From: Pyrenophora tritici-repentis
Taxonomy: Eukaryota > Ascomycota > Dothideomycetes > Pleosporales > Pleosporaceae
Reading direction: 5' to 3'
Assembly: GCF_003171515.1 (NCBI RefSeq)
Contig: NC_089395.1
Coordinates: 2,170,001-2,234,000 of the forward strand
DNA length: 64,000 nt
The notes below the pieces were generated by a model, which had not been told where the DNA came from, ran no database searches, and was given only the letters and a program-made list of their open reading frames with translations. The position numbers and the translations under genes are program-made. This document shows, one piece after another, positions 47,053 through 60,302 of this stretch. Within the stretch, counting starts at the first letter, position 1. Every line of letters begins with the position of its first letter.

Positions 47053-47548
47053 GGCTGCAACGCGTGGTGTTGAGGAGAGGGATTGTCTTCATGGCTTCAC
47101 GGGGAAGGCGCGCATTGTTAACGGTGGACGGACGAGGAAGGCGCGACCGGTCGAAGGAAGTTGCGACGGGATGGCTCCTGCCTGGCGAGCTATTTGTTCA
47201 AATGCGCGGAATCGGTCGAATCTAAACGATATTCACTGTACTGGCGTTGGCGGCTGCAGCCTCGCCTTCTCGACTCTGAAGCTTGGAGACGGCGCTATAT
47301 CGGGCAGGGTTCAGGATGCGCGTCATGGGCCTCTTGCAGGGTAGGCGAGCTTGGGCCTGGTCCTCCACAAACCCTCAACACTGCGGGAGGCGAAACGAGC
47401 ACAAGACCCACGACGTCTGGTGAGGCTATTGTACGCCATGGCTGTTCTCGGTCGCTAGATTCGCCTTTCTTCTCTCCTCCAAGAAGTCGCCTGGAGTCAC
47501 TACTATCCAAGGCCAGTAACTTGTTTTCTCTTCCACGCCTCGCCTCCC
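47053..47548. other. Divergent promoter between CSF1 and the DUF300 gene
   Basis: 496 bp between start codons; GC-moderate with CT-rich stretch before the right-hand ATG. Both products act at organelle membranes, so shared control is possible but unproven. Confidence 0.5.
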
Positions 47549-49877
47549 ATGGCTACAGGCACCACCCTTCATGCCGACTACCAGGCCGCCGACTTCTCGT
47601 CTGGCGGCACCGGTGCTCGGTTTGCACGCGCGATCATCATCGTAGCAGGTGTATGCGCCCTGGTCGCGAGTCTGGTCACTTTCGTGTATGTGTCGAATCT
47701 CCCATCTTACATGGCTCCAACTGACGTAGGTGCAGCGCTGTCTGGTTACAAACGTGAGCCACTCCCTCGGCCCAGCATGTGCGCATATTGAACAGTAAAT
47801 AGGAAGAACTACCGAAAGCCAGTGCTACAAAGATATGTGGTTCGCATACTGCTCATGTATGTACTATGTCAAGCTGCTGCCTATCGTTGCTTACCATGTG
47901 CAGGGTCCCAATCTACGCGGCTTCATCATGGGCAAGCTTGGTGTCCACAATTGCCTCCGCTTACGTAGAACCCTTTCGAGATGTCTATGAGGTATACGCG
48001 GTCTTTGTGCTGGCAAGATGCATACTAATCATTCCAGGCATTCACCATCTACACGTTTCTCCAACTGCTTATCAACTTCATCGGCGGCGAACGCGCCCTT
48101 ATCATCCTCATGACCGGCCGGGCTCCCGTGTCCCACCCATGGCCCCTCAACCTCGTCTGCTCCAAGATCGATATCTCGGACCCGCATACCTTCCTCGCTA
48201 TCAAGCGTGGTATCCTACAATACGCTTGGATCAAACCTCTTCTCTCGATAGCCACTATCATAATGAAAGCTACGGGCACCTACCAGGAGGGTTATATTGG
48301 CCTAACATCGGGCTACTTTTGGAGTGGCATCATCTACAACGTCAGCATCACCATCAGTCTGTACGCTCTGGCCATGTTCTGGGTGTGCATGTCAACAGAC
48401 TTGAAGCCCTTCCGACCCATGCCCAAGTTCTTGTGCATCAAGGGCATCATTTTCGCCTCGTACTGGCAGGGCTTCTTCCTCTCCATTCTTGTCTTCCTCG
48501 GTGCTATCCCAGACGACGTACCCGGCTACAGTCCCGACAACCTCGCTGCTGCCATTCAAGATGCCATGATCTGCTTTGAGATGCCGCTCTTCGCACTTGC
48601 TCATTGGTATGCCTTTTCATGGCACGATTACGCTGACCAGACTATCTCGGCTGCGCGACTACCTGTTAAATATGCCTTGCGTGATGCTTTTGGTCCCTTG
48701 GACCTCATTCAGGACACCAAGGAGACGTTCGCCGGTGGCCATTACGAGTACCGTTATTTCGATGCGCGCGACAATGTCCTGGCTCATGAAGAATCTTCTT
48801 CTCGTGCCGCTCGCATGGCAGAGGGAATGCGCTATGAACGAGGAGGAAAAGGCAAGTACTGGATCCCAAAGCCCGGACAAGGATCGGAACATGAACCCCT
48901 CCTTAGCAAAGTCACGTCGAGCCGTGCCAGAGCCATGAGCCCAGGTCCACACAAAGCTCTCAAAGGTGAGGGCGCCAAGTATGGTACACCCGACGTTGTC
49001 AGTGAGCCCGAGCTGGACGACGAAGATGAGCGGCTTTACGGAAACGCGCGTGAGCTCGAGTTCGGAGATTGGAATGTAAGTGTACATAGACGAAATGAGT
49101 GCTGCGCCTCGTCTGACTCAGCTATAGTACCCCGTCATTGAAGCCCATCGTCCGTCGCGCGAAGATCGCATGTACGCCGACCCCAACATTCTGACGGCAT
49201 CAACCAACAGGAATCTGCTTCAACCGACCAAGGAGAACAAGAGAAGACGAAGGAGTCAAATCCAAGACATACAGGCGTCTGTAGACAAGGGCAAGCAACG
49301 CGATACGTCGAGCAACGGAGAGTCTTCCCGTTCAAAGTCACCGCAGTCCAAGTCGCGTGTGCCCTTTAGCAATCTTCTGCGCCAAAAATCGTCTTCCTCG
49401 AGCTCGGCAAAGTCTGACAAGAGCCAGCTTGTCGATCTGGTTGTCGAGGACCACGAAGCGGAAGAAGTCGATCGCGTCAGAGCGCGCAAGGAAGGCGGCC
49501 CGGGATGGAACGAAGTCCCTTCGAAGCACTTTGTGTAAGTTTGACAAATTTTTCCTAGCATTGAGTGTGACTAACATGACCATAGTCATACTTACCCTGA
49601 GGAAGGCGAAGCAGAAGAGGTGCGAGAAGGCTTCAACCCCGACGAACCTGAGCCACACAACCCTGAATCGGAGCATAACCTCAATTACCCATTTGCCGTT
49701 CAGGGGCAAAGCGAAGAGGAACAGGGAAAACAAGATATCAAGCCGCACATGACGAGCGAAGCCAACCATTGGGAAACCCGCGACGTCAGCGACGAAAGGG
49801 CCGAAGATGACCACGACCGCATCAGTCCGTCATACGGCAGTTTCCGAGAGGAACGCAACGCGTGGAACGACGGCTGA
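47549..49877 (+). CDS. DUF300/TMEM184 family vacuolar-membrane protein (Hfl1-like)
   Basis: Seven exons: 47549-47685, 47730-47753, 47803-47856, 47904-47991, 48038-49075, 49128-49534 and 49586-49877; introns are 44-52 bp. The product has 679 residues. Splicing the short exons yields the conserved stretch AVWLQTKNYRKPVLQRYVVR and then ILLMVPIYAASSW, the DUF300 hallmark, which supports every junction. About seven membrane segments follow (QLLINFIGGERALIIL, CMSTDLKPFRPMPKFLCIKG, ASYWQGFFLSILVFLGAI). The last 300 residues are a long acidic/serine-rich cytosolic tail. Yeast and fission yeast Hfl1 of this family sit in the vacuole membrane and bind Atg8 through the tail; a similar role is inferred here. 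The family also includes OST-alpha-type transporters. Confidence 0.88.
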
Positions 49878-51496
49878 GGGTGAACGTTGGTCCCTGCCCA
49901 ACTTTGTCTTATTCGAAACACGATGATGACGTCGATCAACTACATTCATTTCGTTTTCTCATTCTCGAAGTTAATCGGGATGTGTTTTCGGCAGAGGTGT
50001 TGGAGGTCCATTTGTTTTATACCCGATTTCGGTGTACATGATACACATTGCAATGTGGATGTATCTTTGCGGCGTCAGATTGATAGCGAGTCCCTTCTGG
50101 TATTGGAGAGCGATGTTTTTTCTTCTATGGCTATTTAGACCAAACAAGATTCCGATACTACTTACGGCTCAGCCCATGTGCACAAGTCCCCGCTGTCACA
50201 ACGTCATGCTTCCAATTAATCCCGACCAACCGTGCATGTTACTACCACGTGCCAAGAAGTAGCACCGGTGAAGACGTCGGGCTGTTCTCGCCGCGAATGT
50301 TAAAGATGCGGAGGCTGACTACGCACATATGTTGGCTCCACCCGCCCCCGGCAAAAGAATAAATGTGCTCTGTGGCATGACTTGTCGACAAAAGTAAAAG
50401 AAAAAAGCTATCCGGCAATCGTGATTGGGTGCGATGTCCAGTTCAAAATTGGAATCAGTGTTTCAAGAGCTGTAAATGACGCCAATGACGATATGCCGCC
50501 TTTGGAGCGTTTTTTAGTGAATAGTGCAATTTAGTGGAATGTGCGAACAACTGAGCGATTGGCCAAGGGGAGCAGAAGAGGAAAGGCACGTCGGCTGGAA
50601 CCGAGCTGGCGTTGACGGGTCTGGCAGATGGGGCAGGCGCACACGAGAGTTGCATCTCTCTCCAAGGTCTAGCATCGTGGATCCATCACCACTGCCGTGC
50701 CTCTTGTCTGCCGTCGACGATCCTTTCAATCGCTGACGGTCCGTTGCGCAGTGCATGTTTCAATGTTCGCAAATAGATGTTTGTGTCGCAAGGTATCCCC
50801 GCACAGTCTTCAGGTCCGGCTCTTGGATGCGACTCAAGCTCCGCGCATGCTCGAACATGGCCGAAATGAACAGGCAATTCCAATGCCGTCTCTGCCAACG
50901 AGCACATCCTAGTACACTATAACCAGACGGATTGTCTGCCAGTTTTACTCTGCAAGCGCTATTGCCATGCCACTGGTCCACGATGCTGCACGTCTCCGCT
51001 CTGCCTCGAGCGCTTACTTCAATGTCGCGGCCAATCAGCCCCCACAACCACACATGCCGACTCAATGCGCACAAGCCTCGCTGCGAACTAACATTGACGT
51101 TGACGACCTCGACGGTAGGGATGCGTTGCCATTGGGCGCCTACGCAAAGTCAGAGGAATGCCTCATCTATATCATGTGAGCCGCTGTCATCCTGTGAGTT
51201 ACGAGTGGTCTGCAGTTCCTGAAGGCCGGACCTTACAGGCGAGGTATTCTAGAACCGAACCACCAAACGAGTGACAACACATCTGTCGACAGGCTGGGAA
51301 TTTATCCGACTAGTTCGCGCTGTCAACGTCTTCCCTGCCTCTTCTTTTTTTCCCTTCTTCTGCTACCTTTTTTCTAGTGTTTGACTTTGTTTATTTTTTG
51401 CCTGCTGCAGGCGCGACCCGCTCTACACCTGACCGTTTGTATTGTTTTTGGCCATGGACTAGAAGCTGCACTGGTTTGCAGTATTAAAAAAAAATA
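49878..51496. other. 1.6-kb intergenic region, no gene recognised
   Basis: Open frames on both strands have no motif. A pyrimidine-rich tract (51341-51376) near the next gene is typical of fungal core promoters. Confidence 0.5.
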
Positions 51497-53613
51497 ATGG
51501 AATACAAGGCATTTCAAGAGAGGGAGCAGAGATCTCCATGGCTGGCCATCAAGTTTGGATGCTGTGCATCACGAGACGACGTAGTTGAACAAGGCCCTTC
51601 CACGCTCGGGGCTACTGGTACGTCTACGATTTACTTTTTACCCTTCTCTACCGTCACATATCCTCCTTAGCTTGTACCTCTTCACGCTCCAACGGTACTG
51701 CATTTGAGTGTCCTGTCGATCTGGTCTGTCATCCCTCTGGTCTACATCACACCATTGTTGCTGTTGAGATGCATCATGCAATTCGCTTGCGCCCTACTCA
51801 ATATGGTTAATGTACCCCTCTACCCGGTCCTGTAGTCCAACGCCATATCAATATATTGGAACAACAAATAACTTATCCGGTCGATCCAACGCCAAACTAA
51901 CGCCCTTGATCAACAGATGAGACGGATTCACGCATTTGCTACGAACAACCTCGTTCCGTAGTTCCGCCTTGCGCGGAGCCAACACACCCACGCCCATCAA
52001 CAAGCCAATCCGTGAGCCGCCATGTTTCGCAATGGGTCTCCAACAGCCGTGAATATGCTGCACGTGCTTCGTCTCGCGCCAGTATCTCAACCCTTACTCG
52101 TCCGGGGCGCACACAAACTCGGCCTAGTATCAGCCGCCCGACTAACTTTCGACACTTTGATGGCCTCGATGACATGCCGTCCATGTTCAATGACGCGTCT
52201 ATGCCTGTCCGGCGCCGCCGTAGTTTCCGTCCACTCGAGCTGTCCATCTATCTCCCTGATGGGTGTGGCCATTTGTCCCCACTACCTGATTTCGAGGATG
52301 CAGAATGCTGGACTAGTCTACCGTCGCACTTGACACGCCCTGCAGAAGCTCATATCCGTGTGAGAGATTCGCGTACAAGTTCCATATCTTCGCACCCGTC
52401 CGCATCTTCCTATCTTATCCAGCGCAAGCCAGTCGCTGTTCACTCCAGACGTAGTAGCGTGCAAAGCCAGAACAGCACCGTCACACACGAACGAAGACTT
52501 TCGGGAACTACAATGGGCACTATGGCCACCCCTACGCTAGCTTTACTTCCCGAGAACTCGCCAATGACCGTTGACCACACTCTTGAAAAGACTACACTTC
52601 AGCGCTCGCGAACTTCTGGAACATTATCACCATCACGTGTTCTGTCACGTCTCCCATCCCCATCCCGCAGCCGTGCCAACACAGCCCCTTCACGACCCGG
52701 AAGTCTTCGTCGTACAAAAACTGATGTCGATGATGCCATTCGGGAACTCAACACCATCGTCGAGGAGCATCGAGCCAGCGCATATCGCTCGAGCAATCAA
52801 TCTTCCACGATGATCAACCGTCCTCCTCCCTCGCCTTCGCATCACGTACCTTACATCGCGCCATCAATGCGTATGCATGTTCGCTCCGAGACCCTTTCTG
52901 ATATCGGTTCCGCTTTCTCTGCACCCTTGGGATTCAAGCCGCTACCCACCACTCCGGAATCGGAAATCCCAGGGAGACGAACAACAGCAGGCCTCAGCCT
53001 TGCCCCGCCAGCTTTCTCATACAATGGTCCCTTGACCTCTAACCCCATCACACCACCACCACCAGCTACACCAACTACTCCTATCGCTCGCCTGGGCGCA
53101 TGGATTAAGCGATCTACTTCCTCCCTGGCGTCTAGCTCGCGTCCCGCAACCCCAAAGACAGCAGACTCATTCTACAGGTGCGAGACTCAGCCCGCCCCGC
53201 CACTTCCCGCCTCTCGCCCATCCACAGCAGGATCGCGCACACTACATACTCGACAAGATTCCCAGGAAAGCAATGGTACTGCTACCGTGACACTCTTCTC
53301 ATCTTGTCCTTCTACACGTTCTGGGTCGCCCACGCCCACATCTCACTCACTTTCCACGGTAGCTACTTCTTCGCCACCCAGGAAGTTAAGACGCGTGCCT
53401 GCACCTTTGACACTTGTCAAAGAGAAGGAGATCGCAGTAGAGGCTGCTCTCGCGAGCGCCCGTAGCACTAGGAGCTTCATGAACGCCAAGCCACCCATGA
53501 GCCCCAACTTCCATCTTCTCAAAGGAATGGAAATCACTGCCAAAGACGTTGGCATTAATGGACGAAGGAGCATCATGGCGCCGAGCCCAGGAGCAGTGGG
53601 CGTCGCATTCTAA
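51497..53613 (+). CDS. Serine/proline-rich hypothetical protein
   Basis: Exon 1 is 51497-51617, a 299-bp intron runs 51618-51916 (GTACGT to ACAG), and exon 2 is 51917-53613, giving 605 residues. The intron is inferred because the frame upstream of 52012 is open to 51917 and joins the exon-1 frame in phase (GPSTLGATG to DETDSRICYEQPRS). The N-terminus contains SPWLAIKFGCCASRDD, with a Cys pair that could be lipidated. The rest is disordered, with many Ser/Arg/Pro clusters resembling phosphorylation or SH3 sites (RRSSVQSQNS, PSPSRSRANTAPSRPGSLRR, PPPPATPTTP). No enzyme or known domain is recognised. It looks like a fungal-specific regulatory or scaffold protein. A small extra exon within the long intron cannot be excluded. 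Confidence 0.7.
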
Positions 53614-54533
53614 GTATTATGGTGCAGACATACAACTATAAAGGACACAGGTCCGTCCGGGACCTTGTAGGATATGTACAAACAATGACTGGGTTGTGCC
53701 ATTGGTTCGGCACTTGATGAAGGGAAATGGGAAAACGGGAGGCTTCTAGGGATTGGGAATTTCTCTTCAGCGACTTGGGCATATACCCTCCGCTCTACCC
53801 TGCAAAAGCTGTCTCGCATTGTGGGGAGGCGGATGCCCAGCGCACTTGATTTTTTTTCACTTCAGCGACATATACCCTTTTTACTAGTGTATACAGTGGC
53901 TTTTCTTTTAATCGTAGGTAAATAGCAGAAGAATCCTATTAATGGGACGTTTTGGAAACTTCTTTGTATTTTGCTGGTGCTCTAATCGCAATTATTTCAC
54001 ATCTAAATGCATAAGTGAATTCACGAGTAATTTCCGATGCCTTGCCGCATACTCTGTTCTATGAAAATATAAAACCAAGTTCGGAACTAAAATTGAGAGC
54101 ACGACGGTTTGTCATCAAGATGAAAATGCTCTTTCCAAACCACCTCAAGTGATGTCATCGCTTCGCTCCACTTTACCGTATCCGCAAACACTGGTGCCGA
54201 ACGAGCAACACTGGCAATTCCTAAGCATCACAATCCTGTCTCTTGACATCGTGATTAGTTTTTATGATACCTTGTCTCTTTCACGGCCATGTTGGGTCAC
54301 GCGACAATTTCGGTTGAGCGGATCGTACGGCTAATGCGTGGCTGCCGTTATTACCGAGATAGCGACAGGTTACAATGAGTATTTGCTGGTGAGGGACTAG
54401 TTCACTCACACCACACTACCAGATTCACAGCATCACGAGAAGCAAACTATCCAAAAATGTAAGAATCCAATAGGCAAATGGTTTTGACTATGGAAAATAA
54501 CAAATTCTAACACTCCTGCGAAGCTGCCACAAA
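53614..54533. other. Convergent 3' flanks, no gene recognised
   Basis: AT-rich. Contains GTATACAGTGGCTTTT near 53889, which resembles part of a short repeat near 60935; otherwise nothing identified. Confidence 0.5.
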
Positions 54534-56217
54534 TTAGGTGGTGTAGTAAAAGTCGGGGCGCATGTCGCCCATCTCCTCGATTTCCAGCTCCGTCTTGCCC
54601 TGGATCCAAATGTCGCGCTTGCCCTCTTTCCTGAGTCTGTTCTCGCGCTTGAGTGCAAAGTGCATGAAGACGGTTCCACCGAAAAGGAACAAAAACTGGT
54701 AGGCAAGGACGATGCTGTGCCCAGTACGATAATGTGGCTTCTCCTTGGAGTCGTAGATGTTTGAGGACACAACACCGTTCATGTTTCCCCAGCCGACGAC
54801 AACACCAACCATGACACCGCGCTTGAGCGAGCCTTCGACGTTGTTGGAAGCCCATGTCAGGGTGTTTGAGACGGTAGGGTAGATGCCCATTGCGCCGAGG
54901 AATGTTCCAGCATACTGAACGGTGGGGTTTGTGGTCGCAAGCAACATGATAAAACCAATGCAACCCAGGATTGCCACCATCATGTTGCAAATACCGCGCA
55001 GCTTCGTCTTGTCGGTTACCCAACCAACGATGACGGTCAAGGCAGCAGCGCAAGCGTATGGTGGAACTGACAACAGCTGGGCCTTGGTACCCGCATGACC
55101 CATACCGAGAAGAATGGTCGGAAGGAAGAGGGAGAAGCAGTACAACGGGCACAGGCAACCCATGTAGATGACGGCATATCCCCATGTCTTCCAGTCGCGA
55201 AGGGCAGCGAAGACGTGTCGACGGTCAATACCTCCTACTTTGGCGCGAGATTGTCCATCCAATTTGAGCCTGCGCACTGCTCGGAGCTTTTCGTCGGCAG
55301 TAAGGAAGCGAGCCGTATCGGGGAAATCAAAAGTCATCCACCAGCAGAGCAGACCGACGGCAACGGTCATTAGACCTTCGATGATGACTGGAGTTGTCAG
55401 TGCTGATGACACGAGAAACATTGTGGTTAGTACTTACAAATCCATCGCCATCCCTCGTAACCAGCAGTACCGTGCATCTGAGTAATGGCAGCAGCCAGGA
55501 GACCACCGAACGATCCGGCAAGCGCAGCAGCCGAGAAGAAGAGAGCAGCACGGAAACCGAGCTCTTGACGCTTGTACCAGCAGCTGCATTGGTGTTAGCA
55601 TGGCATCTTTCCATAATTGGCGGTAAATTCGTACGAGAGGTAGTAATTGACACCAGGGAACAGGCCGGCCTCGGCAATACCAAGGAAAAATCGGCAGGCC
55701 AGCAGACCTTCCTTGTTATGGACAACACCCATCAGAGTCATGATGATACCCCAGGCGAGGATGATGGCTGTGAAGAATACACGGGGTGACCATTTCTTGA
55801 TGGCGATGTTGGTCAGCGGCTCAAAGCCAGCATATGAGATGAAAAAGATGGTCAAAGCATTGTTGTAGTCGCGGCCACCCATCTTGAGATCGGGCTCCAT
55901 TTTCGCAACGCGCGCATTTCCAATATTGGTGCGGTCCAGGAACGAGAGCAGATACAGGAGCGAAAGCCACGGAATCAACCACAGGTCCATTTTCCAGACG
56001 AGAGCCTTGTCCTACCAAGAGTTAGTATGTGGTTGTATGGGGGAATGTGGCAACTCACAAGCCTAGCGCGTTCTTCATCGCTTTTTCCCACATCTGGGTC
56101 GGGATAGTCGTCGAGATCCGACGGCTGACTGAGTTGAGAGCTGTTGACATCGTTGGTGTAGATTTCCTCGCCCTTCTCGTTGGTCTCGAGAGAGGTGTGC
56201 TGCGGAGCGGCTGCCAT
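54534..56217 (-). CDS. DAL5-type MFS permease (anion:cation symporter family)
   Basis: Exons are 56217-56059, 56011-55635, 55583-55438 and 55387-54534, with introns of 47, 51 and 50 bp; the product has 511 residues. A 50-residue acidic N-terminus precedes 12 membrane segments. LWLIPWLSLLYLLSFLDRTN then IGNARVAKMEPDL is the hallmark opening of the allantoate/nicotinate/vitamin permease family. CRFFLGIAEAGLFPGVNYYLS and GWRWIFIIEGLMT are conserved blocks; the latter is rebuilt by the third splice. VGVVVGWGNMNGVVSSNIY is the late conserved segment. It likely imports an organic anion or vitamin-like compound with protons at the plasma membrane; the substrate cannot be read from sequence. Confidence 0.88.
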
Positions 56218-58040
56218 TTTGCCTGGTCCCTGAGCGTAAATTGGATTTCAGTAAGCTGAGGAAATCACTCGAGGGAGGCAGCCAAGGTCTCTATATGTAC
56301 TCGAGCTCGCGTACACCGGATACGTGCTGCCTCGCAACGAGATGGCCTCTGCTTGATATGACCGGGTTGTTTAGTGCGCCGCGGGACCCCATGGGGCGGT
56401 TGGATGGGACAAGAATGTGGATCTGTCAACTGCTGCGTCCAAGCGTGGCTGTGGATGAGGGGCGCCAAAACTAGTTGATTCGATTACTTTGACGCACTTC
56501 TACTTGGCGCCAGTCGGCCTTGTACCACACCGTCTTCTGCGGTTGACAAATTTCCCTCCCGTTGCCAGTCAAACCGCCGCTTGGATAGCACAAACCAACA
56601 CAATTTACCGATGCAGCTGCGCATCTACTCAGCAATTCTAAAGAAAGAGCATATGCTTGATTAAGTTTCAGCCGCGAGCCTCCCTTTCCCCCACCAGGAA
56701 TACGGTCCGGTATCACTGCGGCCCAGCTCGAAAGCACTTACTCCCACCTTTTGATCGTTTAGGTATGGTATGTCGGCGTCCGGGCCAAGCACATGGATTC
56801 GGCGCTGGCTGGGATCCAGAACGACCGGGGCGGCGTTAGATAGAAGCCTGGGCGCAAGCAACGGGGCCATTCGAAGCCTTGAGAAGCGCCGCCCAAGACC
56901 TTGGCATAACGCCCTTCACCATGGAGACCCTGGATGCAGGCTCGGCGCCGGGACGTCTTGATTCCACCGGCAGAACGAAGCTTTTGGCAATGCTTCGTTG
57001 CACACGCGAATTTGCGTCGTGGAACAGGAACGAAAAACGTGCGATATGGATGTTTTGGTGTTGAGTTTCAGCAAACGTTCATCGGCTGTCTCCCCCGCGT
57101 TTTGGGTTTGGCGGAGCAACTTGGCATGGCTAGATAGTGGGTCGGGCCTTACTAGGGCCTCCCCGCCCCCAGGCGTTATTCGCACCTCTGCTCCGCTCTG
57201 TAAGCTCAACATCCGCACTCCGGTGCCGGGCTAAAAGTCATGATTGTCAATGTGGACCGGATAAATGGAGCATTGGCCTCTTGTAATTCGACAGCACCGA
57301 CGGAACAATGGAAGTTGCCTTGTCTTGGGGTCACGGAACCTCCGAGCGCTGGTCTGTGAATGCATGCAACGGCCTCTAAACCTGGACTACGGTACTGTAC
57401 AGGCGCAAGCGACATGTGGCCACGGCATTTCACTAATATTGGGCCCGTCCACACGTGGTCCCGCTGCAGTATCACTGGCAAGGCCCGCTCTTCGTACTGT
57501 AGTCGTCGCGCTGCCCCGGACGCTACCCCACGAATCCAAACTCTACGATACACGCACGCGATGTCGTCTGCCCAGAAACGCCAACGAAGACGTCAGAGAC
57601 AATCTTTCCAAGTACCGGTCGCGTGGCAGTAAGGTTTTTTCTGGTCCGGATCGGCGAGCGTTGGATGAACCCTTCCGCTTCAACGCTCCGTGTCCATAGA
57701 GTAATTGCATGTGGCACGGTGAGCTAGAGACGCTACTGCGGCACGCCTCGATGCACGTCAGATCTGTCAGCGACTGGAACAGCGACTTGCATCTATGAAA
57801 TTATCCATCTCTCATTACAGCTAACCACGCCGCAATGAGCCACGATAACCTACCTATTCTAGTACTCAACAAACGGCAGCACTGCATGTATCGAAATTAC
57901 ATGACATAAAACCATTGTTTTTCACTCGGGGCATGTGTGTCCAGACTGTGGGTATTTGTTTGTGCCTTGGTATTCATCTATCTTTCCTCACCGATGCGCG
58001 AATCGGATATGCGCGTCTATTCGACGGCTTGTCCATTCGT
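56218..58040. other. 1.8-kb intergenic region, no gene recognised
   Basis: GC-moderate, with overlapping short open frames on both strands and no motifs. Holds the permease promoter (56218-56700) and the 3' flank of the nuclease gene. Confidence 0.5.
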
Positions 58041-60302
58041 CTAGGCGCACACGTTCAGCTTGGCTACGGATGGGTCGTGATCGCTGACCTGAGCAGCAAA
58101 CTCAGGCCACGTGTTGACGTGGATGTGCTCATAAGCGGCCTTGCTCTTCTTGGCTAGCGATGGCGACACATACATGTGATCGAGCTGTTGGGCATTCATA
58201 TCAAACATGTATGTGTAACGTTCGACTTTGTCAATGCCGACCACGGCGTCAAGATCCTTGAGTCCGGATATTGTGGCGTACTCCTCAAGGGGCTCGACGA
58301 AAGCAAATTCGTTGAAGTCGCCTGCAGTGATGATGCGGGCGGTACTCTCCTTTGAAAGGATATCCTATCTCAACGTGTTATTCTCTTTGTTGTTTGTTGT
58401 TTTGACCTCCAATTCTTCCGGAATGAGATCTCTATTGTGTGACATGTGGCGTTTCTTGGTATTACCCTCCCGAAGGACCAAGGTACGGAAGGGATGGGAG
58501 GATGCGACTTAGCTCCGCGCCGCACCGCCGCATACAGCCACCGGGAAGTTTGTCAACGTACCTTGATAAAGTTTGCAGTGAGACGAGATTGCTCAAGCCG
58601 ATCGTCTACCACAATGTTAGACAACTGTCACGCACGTTTTCGTCCGTTTTGTCGATCAAACTTACCAACACCTCCATTTACAGGCGGCCGCGCATCCCCA
58701 TGCACACTACTACTGCCCCCCTTTGACCCAAAGTGCACATTCACAGTGAAGAAAACATCAGGCTTATTTTTCTGCTTCTTCCCAATGACCTCCCACTGCG
58801 CAACCAACGGCTTCCGACTCGCCGTCCAAGCCTCATTTGCAGGTTCAATACGTCCAGGGTTGTACTTTAGCGCCGGACCGGCAAGTACCTCGTTGGCATC
58901 GAGAGCACCGCCTGGGTTGGGTTTGTAGAGACGGACGTGGTTGGGGTTGTAGAGGTAGGCGACGCGGATGTTGCCGCCGGGTTGGCCGCCGTCTTGAGAG
59001 TCGGTGGGCGCGATGTCGGTGAAGGTGTAGTTTGGTCCGCCGGCTAGGGTTATAGCTGTTGTGAGGGTTTTGAGGGTTAGGTTCGCGGATACGACTGTGT
59101 GAGTGGGAGGTTAGTGTTACTGTCCTCCTTTCATCGCCTGTAACGTGACATGCGTAGGACGTAAAAAGGTAGGAAAAGACAACTCCTTCTCCTGTCACTA
59201 TATCCATAGCAACACTCCCAGTCAAAAAAAACCCCCACTCTGAGAAAAAAAAACACTCACCTCCATCATTCGTAGGCCCATTATCATCCTGCACCTCCTG
59301 CACAAAAATAACATCCGGACTACGCATAAACTCCACCACATGCCTCGCCAACCCGGCATGATGTGTAGAATTCGGCGCCAGATTCTCCACATTATACGCC
59401 CCAACCGTAAGCCCTTCACACCCCCCACTCGACACCAACCCCGTCTTCTTCGGCACCTCAGGTTCCTTCTTCTTCACAACCCGCACCCCTGTCGTAGGCA
59501 AAATCCGATAAAACCCAAACCCATATGTCACCACCCCGGTAACATCCTCAATCTCATCGCCCATGCGGGAGTCGGTGGGGTTCTTACTACCGTCCAACGG
59601 CGTTCCGATGACAATGGCCTCGGGATTAGCGTCTTGCGCTGTCATAGTAAGACCGCCGCGGTTATTCCGTCCTGTAGCTTTCCAGTCCCCACCAACGACC
59701 CACGTATCGCCGTATTGATTCGGTTTCGTGAGCACAGTGGGTCGCCGTATCGTTACCAGTTCACCCGTTAGTGACTCCCAGAAATCCAGGCCGTAGGTTT
59801 GCGGGCGTAGAGTTGGGTTTACCGTGCTGATTAAACTGGCGTTGTTGGGCACAGCGAAAATACCACCATTGTCCAGACTACTGTATTTTTCCGTAGGGGG
59901 GAACGGTGTATTAAGCCCTATCACACGCGGTGGAATCGGTGTGCCTGAACTTATCTTCCGCTCGAGGACTGGGCTGCTGAGTTGTGTGAGGTACAGGTAG
60001 TCTTTGTTAGAGCGGTATTCCGTCACTTTTCCCCCGACAACGATGGTGTCGCCGAGGGTGAGGTTGCTGCCGATTGTGCGACTGTAGACGTAGATGGAGT
60101 CCGAGGTGCGGATGTCGTTGTCTGAGATGGGCGAGCGGATGTAGATTCCATCAGCGGATTTTGCGGTTACGATCCCGGTGATGTTTTTGACGGTGGTGTT
60201 AAGGTAGGGGGAGAGGTAGGCGGGGCCGTTGAGGGAAGGGATCGTTAGGGCGAGTATTGTTAGAGGGAGGAAGAGGAAGGGGAGGGGGGTAAGGGACGGC
60301 AT
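58041..60302 (-). CDS. Secreted endonuclease/exonuclease/phosphatase-family nuclease
   Basis: Exons are 60302-59261, 59094-58666, 58605-58562 and 58364-58041; introns are 166, 60 and 197 bp. The product has 612 residues. A signal peptide (PLPFLFLPLTILALTIPSLNG) opens the protein. Residues about 35-290 hold an OB-like region (VKNITGIVTAKSADGIYIRS, TLGDTIVVGGKVTEYRS). The catalytic EEP domain follows with VGAYNVENL, FVQEVQDD (metal-binding Glu), NVHFGSKGG, AGDFNEF and VSDHDP, so all active-site motifs are present once spliced. This domain order resembles bacterial extracellular nucleases of the ExeM type. It probably degrades extracellular DNA or RNA, or acts as a phosphodiesterase. The 44-bp third exon is supported by phase and by the motif LEQSRLTANFIK. 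Confidence 0.88.

Noticed and set aside
54433..55185. Minus-strand 250-codon open frame overlapping the DAL5-type permease
   Set aside because: It is another frame of the permease's last exon; the permease frame has clear membrane segments and family motifs.
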